Shown here piece by piece: positions 12,829 through 23,018 of a stretch of DNA of 64,000 bases; the first letter of the stretch is position 1, and the number at the start of each line of letters is the position of its first letter. The position numbers and the translations under genes are program-made. A model generated the notes under the pieces. It had not been told where the DNA came from. It did no database searches and saw nothing but the letters and a program-made list of their open reading frames with translations. This stretch comes from Endocalyx cinctus (taxonomy: Eukaryota > Ascomycota > Sordariomycetes > Amphisphaeriales > Apiosporaceae), in assembly GCA_001600455.1 (NCBI GenBank), contig BCKC01000009.1, positions 1,488,001 through 1,552,000 of the forward strand, in the 5' to 3' direction.

Positions 12829-15292
12829 CTACGCTACTCGTCTATCGCGCCAGGAACAAGAAGCATATCTCTTATTGTGGAAATCCTCCTAACCAACTCG
12901 TACTTGTATGTAGTGTACACTCGGCGGGGGCCCCAGTATATCGATTAACTGGTTTTGTAAGGCGACACTTTTTTTTCTCTCTCTCGCTGACAGGATTCTC
13001 TGGGCGGATCCGGGTTGCATCGTAGATAGTACCTGACCTACATCTCTCTTCGCGCAGGTGACGATAAGTGATGTCCACAGTCTCTCGGTTTGAACTGGCC
13101 GTTTTGGAAATAATGCAATTGACCAATTACAGAAAATGCAACCTCGAGGCCTACCAAGAGATCGTCATCGATGAAGGGCCGACCACTTTTTTCTTTTTTT
13201 CTGACGAGGACATATCGAGATTGGGGAGGCTGGGAGGTTATCATACAAGTAGTATACCTAGTTTCGCATACGGACTATTCCCGGCATCTCAGATACGATA
13301 CCTACATAGACCTCAGGATATGTATACGTAAGTTAGAATGACTTTCAAGTGCCCAGATAGTCAGATAGGTCGAGTTACTCAGCACCAGCTCCTTCGTCCA
13401 AAAAAGGTAACCTTCAAAATCTCACTCATCCGATCTACATAATTAGGTTAAGTCGAGAATTGCTGAGAAAGTAAAACGGGTTACAGACTAAATGGATCCT
13501 GAATCCTTCCCTCGTTTTAGTATGTAATATACATGCGTTGGGGTCCAAAAAAGACACATTAGTTGATTATTCAAGTGGTAATTGACACTTTTGTTTTTAC
13601 ACGGTAAAAATGACGACAGCGAACGAGAAGGCTCGCACGAAGCCCTGGTCAGAAAGCCGGGCCGGTAACTGTCAGCTCTACGTAGTACGTACTGGTGAAA
13701 ATCCTAAAAGTAGATGATGGTGGTCAGCAGCGAGCGGGTGCGGACCAGAGTTGAAGGATTCCGCGACGCAAGGCTATTATGATTTGCTTGTCCCCCTCGT
13801 CTTTTCATCTCCCATCACGGTCTGGAATCTGGAGTCTGGAAAACCCCTACTCTTATGCACGAATATGTCGATAATGCGCTACGCTAGATGGGGAAAGGAA
13901 AAGAGGGATGGGATGAGAAAGAAGGTTGTGGAGATGAGAAAGACGAAACAGACAATCATCTACCGGCGTCTCATTCATGGGTGAGGCTCTAGAAATAAAG
14001 CAGAAAAAGAAAAGGGTAAGGAAAGTAAGAAAGGATTTCACGACGACCTGATTAACTATACTCTGATTACTATAGCCAAGAACGTCAACGGTAATTTTCC
14101 TATCATCTCATCAAATCAAGTGATCTTGGTTGAATGTAATCAATTGCCGAGCTGAATTGCACGTTCTATGTTCAGCCTATCCATCATGCACGTCATACTA
14201 CACACATGGATATCATCTCAGTGTCACGGGCGAAGGAGATCTAGGTTAGTATACGATATGTTTACCTTTATGAGAACAAGTACGATGATATTTGAACTAT
14301 ACTACATCTTAACAATCAATGCCTTTGAAGTACGACTGAAATTCATCGTCCCATCTGAACCTTTTCTTACTATTCTAATCACTAACAAATCTAATAGTGA
14401 AGTACTAAACCGCTAAGTTAGTCCAATTGTGGCGAAGTGTCGCTATAGAGTGCCCGAATCTTTACAGGGCTAACACTAAAAAGAGCCTAGTATTTCACTG
14501 TTTTTGTCATCCATCAGCAATTGACAGGTGCCAACCCCCGGATTTATACTATTTTCGTCTCATCTATATCGTAAATAGCATCACATAACATCAAGTATTT
14601 GCGATTGAAAATTGTCAAACTATGGGGATGGAGGAAAACAACGGTACTCTCTATACCCTATTATTCTGTCTTTCTTACCCGTAGAAAGAAAGAATTACTC
14701 CATTAAACTCAAAAATATCAATTTCTGAAACGAAACAGTTCCCTTTCATAGGCTAATCTAGAAGCTTTTTCGCCTCTAAATCTTCTTTTTTTAAACACGC
14801 GAGCCGATGTTGACCCATAATGCCCCGGGAATGATGTGTGTACGGCGAATAAGAACAAATCGTCGTAGGGATATGTGCGGTACGGGTTCACAAATGGTTT
14901 AAATCATGTAGTAATAAATATAGTAGCAGTGTGGAGATTTTACTATGTGTCGTCGTAATTATATCTTCTGATCATTCGCCGTCTTCTCTGTTCTCTTCCA
15001 TCATCATTCGTTCCCTTCTTATCTTTTCTACTTACAGGAATACAGAACTTCCAGAGGAGCAGTGACATATACCGTGTTTACCCATCGACAAGCAACAAGA
15101 GACGTGGAGCTATCTGTCTATCACATCACGGGATCAATCTGAGATCCGTACTATCGCTTGCCCTACTAGTTGTTCGATCACTACTTCCACTACGACTTCT
15201 CGAGAATCAGGGATTCAACCACCGGACTTGAGATACACTATACCACCATTTCGTGAGAGGGCAGTTTTCATTGCCTTCTGAAGTTCGCCACT

Positions 15293-16149
15293 ATGGTTTT
15301 TGGCCTTAAGAGGACCCCGTCTATCCGCCGACGCGAGAGTAGCAACAGCAACTCTTCTTCTTCTTCTTCTTCTTCATCCTCGACGAAGTCCTCTTCTCCT
15401 TCGTCCAAATCCTTCCGTCGCCACTCCTCCTACATCAAGTTCGACGACGTGGAATCGCTGCTGCCGGAGGACGAGAAGGAGAAGAAGAAGAAGAAGCGCT
15501 CGTCCCGATTCTTCCCCCAGCAGTCGCCCGACACCTACACGTACCTCGTCCCCGTTGCCGAGGGCCGCCAGCAGCACCGGTGGACCGCGGACGACGTCCT
15601 CGCCGATATAGGTATGTTAGTTAAGGACAAGGGTTTGTTGGCCTATTCAACCCCCGACTTATGAAACCTTCGGGACATTGTTTTAGCTGATACGGTGGCG
15701 TTTGTAGGTTTCGTCGACAGCTTCCTTTACATCCCTCGGATGTAAATTTTTTTTTTCATCTTCGGTATATAAAATCAAAAACACCCATATCTGAAAAGAA
15801 AAAATGGGTCTTTTACGTCGAAGATCAGTAAGATTTGCCACGGAGAAGCGGGAGCGTAAAGGGTTAGTCAATTCGCTTTTCCTTTCTCCCCTTCCCCCCC
15901 TCCTCTATTTCCTCCATTCCCCCTTTATGATCCATAGCGGTTCAAATAGCTAAAGATGTACGACACAGGTACGCTCGGTTCAGCACGATCTCGGACAACT
16001 CGACGACCGTGACGGATTGCTTACCCTCTACCAAGCGTAGGCTCGTCCGTATCCGCCGTGCAGTCGTTCGCCACCTCAGGAAGACTGGTAATCTGCTCAT
16101 CGTCGGATGCAGCGCCATTTGGCCCTACGATAACTTCAGCTCATTGTGA
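15293..16149 (+). CDS. Hypothetical Ser/Lys-rich protein, three exons (177 aa)
   Basis: The proposed exons are 15293-15611, 15829-15862 and 15969-16149. The ATG sits in a good context. Exon 1 encodes a basic N-terminus with FGLKRTPS, a run of about ten Ser encoded by TCT/TCC-type codons, a second Ser/Lys stretch, and a more ordered segment near residues 80-106 ending ADDVLADI. Donor GTATGT and acceptor CAG lead to a 34-nt micro-exon (RFATEKRERKG). A second intron (donor GTTAGT, acceptor ACACAG) leads to the C-terminus, which contains SDNSTTVTDCLP and ends WPYDNFSSL. The 60-codon open last exon and the consistent phases (1, then 2) support the model. The micro-exon is the weakest part: direct splicing from a later GTTAGT donor in intron 1 to exon 3 also keeps the frame. 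No known domain is recognised. A TTCTCTCTC minisatellite begins 40 nt after the stop. Confidence 0.62.
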
Positions 16150-16188
16150 AAAGGGGCGTTTCTGTGTTTCCGGATAGGGTTTTCTTTC

Positions 16189-16274
16189 TTCTCTCTCTTC
16201 TCTCTCTTCTCTCTCTTCTCTCTCTTCTCTCTCTTCTCTCTCTTCTCTCTCTTCTCTCTCTTCTCTCTCTTCTC
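16189..16274. repeat. TTCTCTCTC minisatellite, about 9.5 units
   Basis: A near-perfect 9-bp tandem repeat of pyrimidines on the plus strand. It lies between the stop of the Ser-rich gene and the end of the convergent aldo/keto reductase gene, so it may fall in a 3'UTR or between the two polyadenylation sites. The rest of 16150-16681 shows nothing else. Confidence 0.93.
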
Positions 16275-16681
16275 TTTTCTTTTTTTCTTGGGGAGGGGGG
16301 CGTTGGATTTGGTTGGTATTAGGATATCATAATGCGTTTTGGTTGGAAAACGTGGGTAGTTGGGCGGGTCAACCAACGTATGGAAAGACACGGGCGGGGG
16401 ATGATACTCAACGATTAGAAGCGACATGACTCGGGAAAACATTGGTTTTTGGATGCATGGCTGGATATGAGAATCGGTATACTTTTTTTACAAACGTTCT
16501 TCAGTTCAATGTGACATGGCATAAAGCTTAAAGTGAATAAGCGCAGCATTGGTTACTGCTGAGGATGTATAAACGGATAAACTCAGGCATATATACTGTT
16601 CGACACGCTACACCTACACAAGGGACTAGACAAACGCCAGCGAATTGATAGACCCATCATATATACAAAACCGCCCATATT

Positions 16682-17924
16682 TCAAATAGTAGGAGAATCG
16701 GTCGTGTCCAGCATGGTAGCGAAGTGGCCCACCAGCCTCTCGCCCACGATGATGAACTCCTTCATAAAAGCGTCCACCTCGTCCATATCCTCGTCCGTGA
16801 GCTCGACCTCGCGCGCGTTCTCTCGCACGCGCTCGACGCTCTTGGAGCCCGGGATCGGGATGATGTGCGGCATCCCCGGGCGCCTCGACAGCGTCGCCAC
16901 CCAGTTGATGGCGAACTGGCCCGGCGTGCAACCCTTCTTCTTCGCCCACTCCTCCACCTTGGCCACGAGCCGGAGGTTCGCCTCGAAGTTCTCGCCCTGG
17001 AAGCGAGGCGACGCCTGCACTAGCATCGGGTGCACGTCGGAGACCGATTTGACCGCGCCCGTGAGGAATCCTTTCTATACGAAGGAAAAATAAAAAAAAA
17101 GTTAGATCACCGAGAAAAAAAAAAAAGAAAGAAAAGGAAAAAAGAACTTACGCCCAGGGGTCCGTAGGCGAAAATAGGAATGCCGAGTTCGGCGCAGGCC
17201 TCGCAGATGCCGTTGGTCAGGGGCTCGGTCTGGAACAAGGAGAGCTCGATCTCGACGGCGGCAACCTTGGTGATCTGGACGGCCTGGCGGATGGTGTTGG
17301 CGTTGACCTCGCTTAGGGCGACGCCGCCGATCCTGCCCTGCTTGACGTAGCCGTCGAGGACCCTGAGGGACTCGAGGTACTCGGGCCCCGTGACGCGCCT
17401 GCACATCTCGAACAGGTCGATCTTGCCGGCGGGGCCGAGCAGGTCCAGGCAGCGCTCGACGCGCTCGCGCGTGTACTCGGGGCTGTTGTCGGTAAAAGGC
17501 GGGTTGCCGAAGCGGAGGCCGGTCTTGATGCTGACGATGTTCACCTTCTCCGCGTCGGCCGGGTACAGCTCGAAGTACTTTTTCAGGAGGGTGAGCGAGT
17601 TGTCCGCGTCCACCGACGGCCCGTAGAAGTCCCCGCCGTTCCACGTGTTGCTGCCGCACTCGAGGGAGGCTTTCATGCACGCGATCTTATCCTCCTCCGT
17701 GAGGGAGTCGGGAGCTCCCCAGGTAAGGCCTGATCAAAGTTGTCAAGTTAGTAAAAAAAGGGGGAGGTTTTATCTATCAAATGCTCGAATTCAATATACC
17801 GCCATTGAGATATCATCAAGTCCTCATGGCTATATATGATGGGAATATAGGGAAATAGGAGTGACGTACTCATAAGACCATAACCGATCTTGCTCACCTC
17901 CTTTCCTAAAACCGTGTAACCCAT
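16682..17924 (-). CDS. Aldo/keto reductase, pyridoxal (pyridoxine 4-dehydrogenase) reductase type, Plr1-like (341 aa)
   Basis: Exons on the minus strand are 17924-17870, 17729-17152 and 17074-16682. Donors are GTACGT and GTAAGT; acceptors are ATCAG and TATAG. The 341-residue product has the length of a single-domain AKR barrel. The opening MGYTVLGKEVSKIGYGLMS, then SNTWNGGDFYG (45-55), SIKTG (85-89), ELSLFQTEPLTNG, PIFAYGPLG with KGFLTG, and IIPIPGSKSVERV all align with the fission-yeast pyridoxal reductase (AKR8) pattern. The family reduces pyridoxal to pyridoxine with NADPH in the cytosol. Tyr54 and Lys87 of the usual AKR tetrad are visible. The Asp position appears as Asn49 and the His position as Cys128; the Asn agrees with the family as I recall it. 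A broader-substrate AKR is the alternative. The first exon is only 55 nt, so the start rests on the conserved GLMSLTWG junction. Confidence 0.88.
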
Positions 17925-19360
17925 TTTTACGAGTTGAGGTGTAGATGATATAGTATAAATAGAAGATATATGTAGAGAGATAATAAGTCTTCCTTAAATA
18001 TGGATCAAGCACGTGTATATTTTGATAAAATCGATATATAAGTCGAGCTAATATGTTCTATTCTGCGGATCTTCTCGAATTCTTAATACCTTCTCGAGGC
18101 TATTAATACTCGTCCACAACGAGCCCCTTAGATATGGAAAATGGGGATTTAACGGCTTCAGCGGCTCGAGAAGCAACAACGTCACGGAGAAACACGGAAA
18201 TTAGGAACATAAACGTTCACTCATTGAGAGACTGAAAAGAATGTTCAGTATAAACCGGTGCCCGACCGCACCGGTGCACCGAGCCTCGACTGTGTCTTTT
18301 TGCGTCTCGGCTTTTAAAGCATGGACTTTACTTTTTAGGTGGCTCCCCCCACTCGCAGTGAAGTACTTTTGCACCTTTTGTTCATACCGATACAGTAGGT
18401 ATAGACCCCTTTTCTAAATCAGGCTAATACAAGACATAAAGTGTTATCCTTTTTTGGTCTTGTTTATGTAAAGTATACTGAGCTGGGTGGCTGCGGACTT
18501 AATGGTGTTAACCTTAGCCTCAGTAGCCGAATATGGGCAGTTAATAACAACGGTATAATGTACTCCGTACACCATATTTTTCCTTCTTCTTCTTTTCGAA
18601 CTCCTTATTATCAATCACGACTTTGATGAAACTGTGATAACAAGGAAGAGCTGAAGCTAGAAATTTCCGGGTATGATAGTATCAGCAGCTCGTATTAGCA
18701 TATTAGATCTTTTCCGTATATGACCTACCTTTTGTTGCTAAGCAAATGACTAACGACGAATAGTGTACTGTCAAACTGATAAGGCCTGCATGCATGTCTT
18801 GAATATATTGATCATTTTTCTTCTCGAAGTTCAGTATTCGGGTATTTTAAACTACAATGATGCCTACATTTTTGACAGCTAGAACTTCTTTGATATGCTG
18901 TAGATAAGAAAGATGTTGATGATGACGTTAAGGAAGATGTTGATTTGAACCTAGAATTCTACGGATCCGTGGATACTGTACAATACTGTACGGAGTAGTA
19001 AGCTTAGCTTTGGAAATGAACGGGGGAGTAAGCCTAGTAACCAGCTAACCTTTAACTACTAGGATTCTCCAGGTTATGGCTGAGGCTTATAATCACCCCA
19101 GTGTAAACCACTGAAGCTCAGCTACTAACCACCTAAGCTTCTACTATAGCGTACTGTAGGTTAAATTGTTACTCCCGCTCGGTAAGAATCTTCTGCCATT
19201 CTACTTAGATATGGCATCATTTAGAGCCAAGCGTATATCTCCTGATATTTCTATTATCTCGATATTCTTATTGGTCGATTAAGCTAAAACCGAAGAACAA
19301 CGGAAGATTCCTTTTGTTTCAAAACCTAGACGAGAGAGCTCTCGGTCTATTGACCTTGTA
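17925..19360. other. Divergent intergenic region (shared promoter space)
   Basis: This 1.4-kb stretch lies between the divergent aldo/keto reductase (minus) and DUF202 (plus) genes and should hold both promoters. An inverted repeat lies at 18254-18275. No open frame here looks coding. Confidence 0.6.
18254..18275. promoter_or_regulatory. CGG-containing inverted repeat ACCGGTGC-N6-GCACCGGT
   Basis: Perfect 8-bp arms are separated by 6 nt, about 330 bp upstream of the aldo/keto reductase start. ACCGGT is itself palindromic. The arrangement resembles sites bound by dimeric zinc-cluster proteins, but the binder is unknown. Confidence 0.35.
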
Positions 19361-20570
19361 ATGGAGTCTGGCTCGTCAAACTTCGCTTCCCTGAGGAGAG
19401 CCTCGTCTCAACCTCAACAGCAACAGGGACGAGTATTATCACATGGCGAGACTTTTCTTCCTAGGCGGCAATCTACGCAGGAGAGAATATATGACATTCT
19501 CGAGGTTCGTGGCGCGTATTTATCTCCTTAACTACACCCTCAAATCTTTTTTTTTTAAACCCTTGAAATTATTTGTGAATGTCGTATCATGGTATACCCT
19601 TGTCACCCTCTTCGCTTCTTTCTATTTTTTCCCGCTTTCTCTTCCTCGGGTTGGCATTTTTTAAGAGACGTGATTGTTGATAACATGCTTACCTACAATC
19701 CGTGTAGACTGCTAGAGAGCGCGCCGATTCTATGACTCCTCATACGCCAGCACGTAACCCCAACATGAACAGAGCTCAACATTTCTCGTCGCCTCGCGAA
19801 TTTACTGACGATGATGAACCTAACGAGACGACGGGAATTATCATGGCCCAACACATGAGAAACTATCACGGTACAAGGAGTAATACATCTCTTTCCTTAA
19901 GGAGTCAACAATCACAGACGCGGCGCCGACGGTCCGACGTTACAAGCCATGGCTCTGAAGCGAATACTATGATAACGGAGTGTCCTCCAGATAGTCCGAA
20001 AAAAGAGAAGGGCTGGCTGAAAGACTATCTGCAAGGACTATGGTCGATCGAGTTAGAAAATAAGGGGAGCGTGGCGAGGGATCATCTGGCTCTAGGTACG
20101 TTACCCTTCTCATATACAACAATGATAATAATACGGAGGAGTTGGACTGCTAAGGCATACACGTATATACATGTACATGATTGATTTATCTGACTAACAT
20201 ATTTACTGCCAACTTCCCAGAACGGACCTTTCTTGCGTGGCTCAGAACATCTCTCGCTTTCGCGTCAATAGGTATAGCAATCACGCAGCTATTTCGTCTT
20301 AATCTATCTATATCCGATGGACAGAAAGACAACCCCCGTTTTGAGACCTTGCGGCGTTTAGGAAAACCGCTCGGCGCTACCTTCCTGGGAGTCTCCATAT
20401 TAGTACTCTTCTTGGGGTATCAGAGATACTACCAAAGTCAACAGTGGGTCATGAAAGGAAAATTCCCTGCTTCGAGGGGATCTATTATCATGATATCATT
20501 CGTGGCTTTCTCGCTTATGGTTATAAGCCTATGTGTCGTGATCTTCCTGCAACCTGGCGGCTCGAGTTAA
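19361..20570 (+). CDS. DUF202 (YidH-like) membrane protein (293 aa)
   Basis: Exons are 19361-19504, 19708-20095 and 20221-20570; donors GTTCGT and GTACGT, acceptors TGTAG and CCCAG, with phases 0 and 1. The first about 175 residues are hydrophilic, with Gln-, Ser- and Arg-rich low-complexity segments, so they are probably cytosolic and regulatory. The second intron ends exactly before the family hallmark ERTFLAWLRTSLAFASIGIA (from residue 178). Two more hydrophobic segments follow (around GATFLGVSILVLFLGY and IIMISFVAFSLMVISLCVV), giving three membrane helices. DUF202 is found in bacterial YidH and, fused to other domains, in fungal VTC polyphosphate proteins. The fungal stand-alone form has no agreed function; an endomembrane or vacuolar location is a guess. 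Codon use is AT-richer than in the reductase upstream. The 3' end converges on the PAN-like gene. Confidence 0.88.
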
Positions 20571-20896
20571 GATCATTGGCAGTACGTAAGCAGTGTATAG
20601 ATACACAGGAAGAGATGGATATTGTTAATCTATTTCTATGGCCCTCTTTCTCCTGCAACATGACGAAAATACTACAAAACACCAGACACTCGTTGCTGGA
20701 ATTTGAATACATTTTCCCATGGACTTGATTAACCACGAGCATCAAAATACTCTTTCTCTCAACAACTTTTAAAACGATCAAAAGGGTATACAACGAAAAC
20801 TATACTATTATCAGGTGCTCAATTGCCAAATGGAATTGAAATAAGAAAAAGTTAAGGTGATGGATGGATCATCGTGGAATACAGCCGACGTCGCAG
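20571..20896. other. Convergent 3' intergenic spacer
   Basis: This 326-bp spacer lies between two convergent genes. It should hold both polyadenylation regions and shows no other feature. Confidence 0.6.
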
Positions 20897-21760
20897 CTAT
20901 GCCGGTATACTAGTCAAGTTCGCACTGGCGTATAGGTTATCGGCGTTCCCGTCACTCGTTCCGACGGCTCTCTTTAACCAGCAGTTCCCGTAATCTCGAT
21001 CTATGTGGTCGGTCTGGTTGGCAGAGAAAGTGACGGCTTTGCACTGGAGATCGGAGTCGTCAATGAATTGGTTGTGAGCGATACATGCGCGGAGACAATC
21101 CTCGAATGAGTACGAAATGACGGCAGACAGGTCGTTTCCGTTGAAATCTGTCGTACATATCGCCGAGAAACCCCAAGTTTTGCCATTGATTTGCACCTGC
21201 TGGTCTGAGTCCATGCCGGGACAATCAAGGGCAACTACGCCAGTGGGTACGACGAGTCTTCCGTCCGTATTATAGGCGGATTCATCAGTTGACGAGCTGG
21301 CCGCGGCCGTTATGGTTGCCGTGACCGTTGTGGTGGCGCTGGCGGACGTTCCATTATTGGATGCTATACATGCACTAGATTTTACAAGTGTTAGATGCAG
21401 ATGTTATATATTATCTTGGTTGTGTTAACTACAAGAAGAAAGTGCATACTTCTTGGCGTTCTGAACCGCGATGGAACCTCCGAGGCCACCGCCGAGCGCT
21501 GCGCCTATTATCACGACGACTAGGACCACTGCTAGTATGAACGTAGTTCTCCGTAAGCCGAGTATCGTTCGCTCCGGTGGAGGGATCTGCTGTACCACCG
21601 GGATAGGGGCATCAGCTCCCTTCCATGAGGGTTGTATTTGGCTGGTATTGTAACTACTTGCTACCTCCAATCCGCCCTGCTGGTACATGTACTGTTGTTG
21701 GATATTGTAAGGTGTGGTAGCCTCCTTATACGAATCTGGAGAGACATGGTTGGCGTTCAT
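20897..21760 (-). CDS. Single-pass membrane protein with PAN/Apple-like Cys-rich ectodomain (262 aa)
   Basis: Minus-strand exons are 21760-21450 and 21374-20897; donor GTATGC, acceptor ATCTAG, phase 2. Residues 1-72 are polar, Gln/Tyr/Pro-rich and end in Arg-Arg. A single strong hydrophobic helix follows (about 74-97, with VVLVVVIIGAALGGG). Next come a Thr/Ser/Ala linker that may be O-glycosylated and a C-terminal domain of about 120 residues with spaced cysteines: LDCPG, SAICTTDF, FEDCLRACIA, LQCKAV and NCWLK. The order, with an FEDCLRAC helix and a terminal CWLK, matches the PAN/Apple fold pattern used for carbohydrate or protein binding at the cell surface. The cytosolic N-terminus and outside C-terminus (type II) are inferred from the charge distribution. 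There is no signal peptide. Partner and role are unknown; this layout recurs in filamentous fungi as uncharacterised glycoprotein-like proteins. Confidence 0.83.
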
Positions 21761-23018
21761 TACGACGAAAGGCGAGTGATTATTATTGAAGACAAAAAAA
21801 AAGAAAAAGAAACGAGTGACGAGAATAGAAAGACTAGCCGTATAATATACGAAGAGTTTAGGGCCTACAAGTGAGAAAGAAGAGAGAAAGAGAAAGAGAA
21901 ACGCTGATCGATGTAAGAAAAGATAAAATGCCTACTATGCAGATTGTTATTTTGATAAACCTTGGCCAATACTGAACTAGCCATACTACATTTACATATT
22001 TAATATCATATTCTTCATCTTGGTCTGCCAGGGGGGGCAAAGCCTCAGGTCCAGATACTTGGACTCCTCCTAGTCTCAGAAATGTTATAGTATACATAAG
22101 TTCCCCTCAAAAGAACAAGGTTTTACGGCTTATTATAAATCTAGGTGAAGAAAGAGGTAGGGAGACTAAACTCATATGATAAATATGCTTCTTTTTGGTA
22201 ACTAATAATAGCCAAAGCTCCACTCTAGGGCTGAGCAAGATAGGCTGATGATAGACTGCCCCTGGCTTACCGCCCGGGGATAAATTTCAGCTGCATTTCT
22301 TAAATGGCCTGTTGCAAAAGTGATGAGACATGGCTTGAGTATATATGTACTCGGATGATTGGTTACCCGCAGATCAATTCGGAACCGAGATTGGAGACCA
22401 CTTATGGTAGCGTAACTGAGAGTGTGTCTTTCGTATAAGCAAGCGAGCCTATGTGTGTGATATTTATTAAATTACGGGTAGATATTATTATGGACAGGGT
22501 AATGATATAAGTATAATAGATATCTCGTCAACAAGTCAGCAAATCTCCCCTTAACTGTTTGGCAGGTCTGATGAAGAATTGTGGTCATGCAGCAGTTATG
22601 TTACTGAGTATAGTAGTGAATGAAGATGGAGATAGATTAAGATGTGGCTGGTAAGCATCTTAACCTAGATCGATCGTGGCTTGTCCATATTGACCAATCT
22701 GAGAATCGATCTATGGATGTTGAAATATCTACACCAAATTGTTACATAATTCCGGACAAATGAGATATTAGTGTCAGATACAACGGTATTTTAATCTTTG
22801 GTAATATTATTTACTTACAGCTGAATTAAAGAAAAATACTTGATAGGTAGATTTTCTTTTGTTGTATGCGACGGGCCCCATCTCTTTGATTGCACGAACG
22901 TAAACACCTGTGGTTTTAAATGGTGGGGCAATCAGATCCTTCTATCTCGATAGATGGGTTTGCGTTTCAATTTCGTGGAATAATCACGTATTGATTGGAC
23001 GGAAAAAGGATACCCAAA
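21761..23018. other. Divergent intergenic region
   Basis: This 1.26-kb stretch lies between divergent genes, with no coding signal. It contains a purine-rich tract near 21788-21900 just upstream of the PAN-like gene. It presumably carries both promoters; no specific element is recognised. Confidence 0.55.

Larger units (their letters stand above)
122..15292. other. 15-kb stretch without a supportable gene
   Basis: All open frames here are short (under about 145 codons), overlap in several frames, and show no recognisable motif, splice-linked extension or coding-like composition. What is visible is a 28-T run (1692-1719), a C14 run (4331-4344), GA repeats (around 4602-4628), a degenerate CACTAC-type tract (about 3605-3652), a 9-bp tandem repeat (9420-9464), a 16-bp perfect palindrome (12477-12492), and many short TAGTATAC/GTACATAGTA-like words. 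It could be the upstream control region of the gene at the left edge, a home for non-coding transcripts, or the remains of decayed mobile elements. The sequence alone does not decide between these. Confidence 0.6.

Noticed and set aside
16189..16274. CRISPR-like repeat array
   Set aside because: It is a continuous 9-bp pyrimidine minisatellite without unique spacers, in a eukaryotic genome.
22995..23018. Upstream start for the helicase at 22995
   Set aside because: It would need a TTG start; the ATG at 23019 has a good context and gives the family's normal N-terminus.
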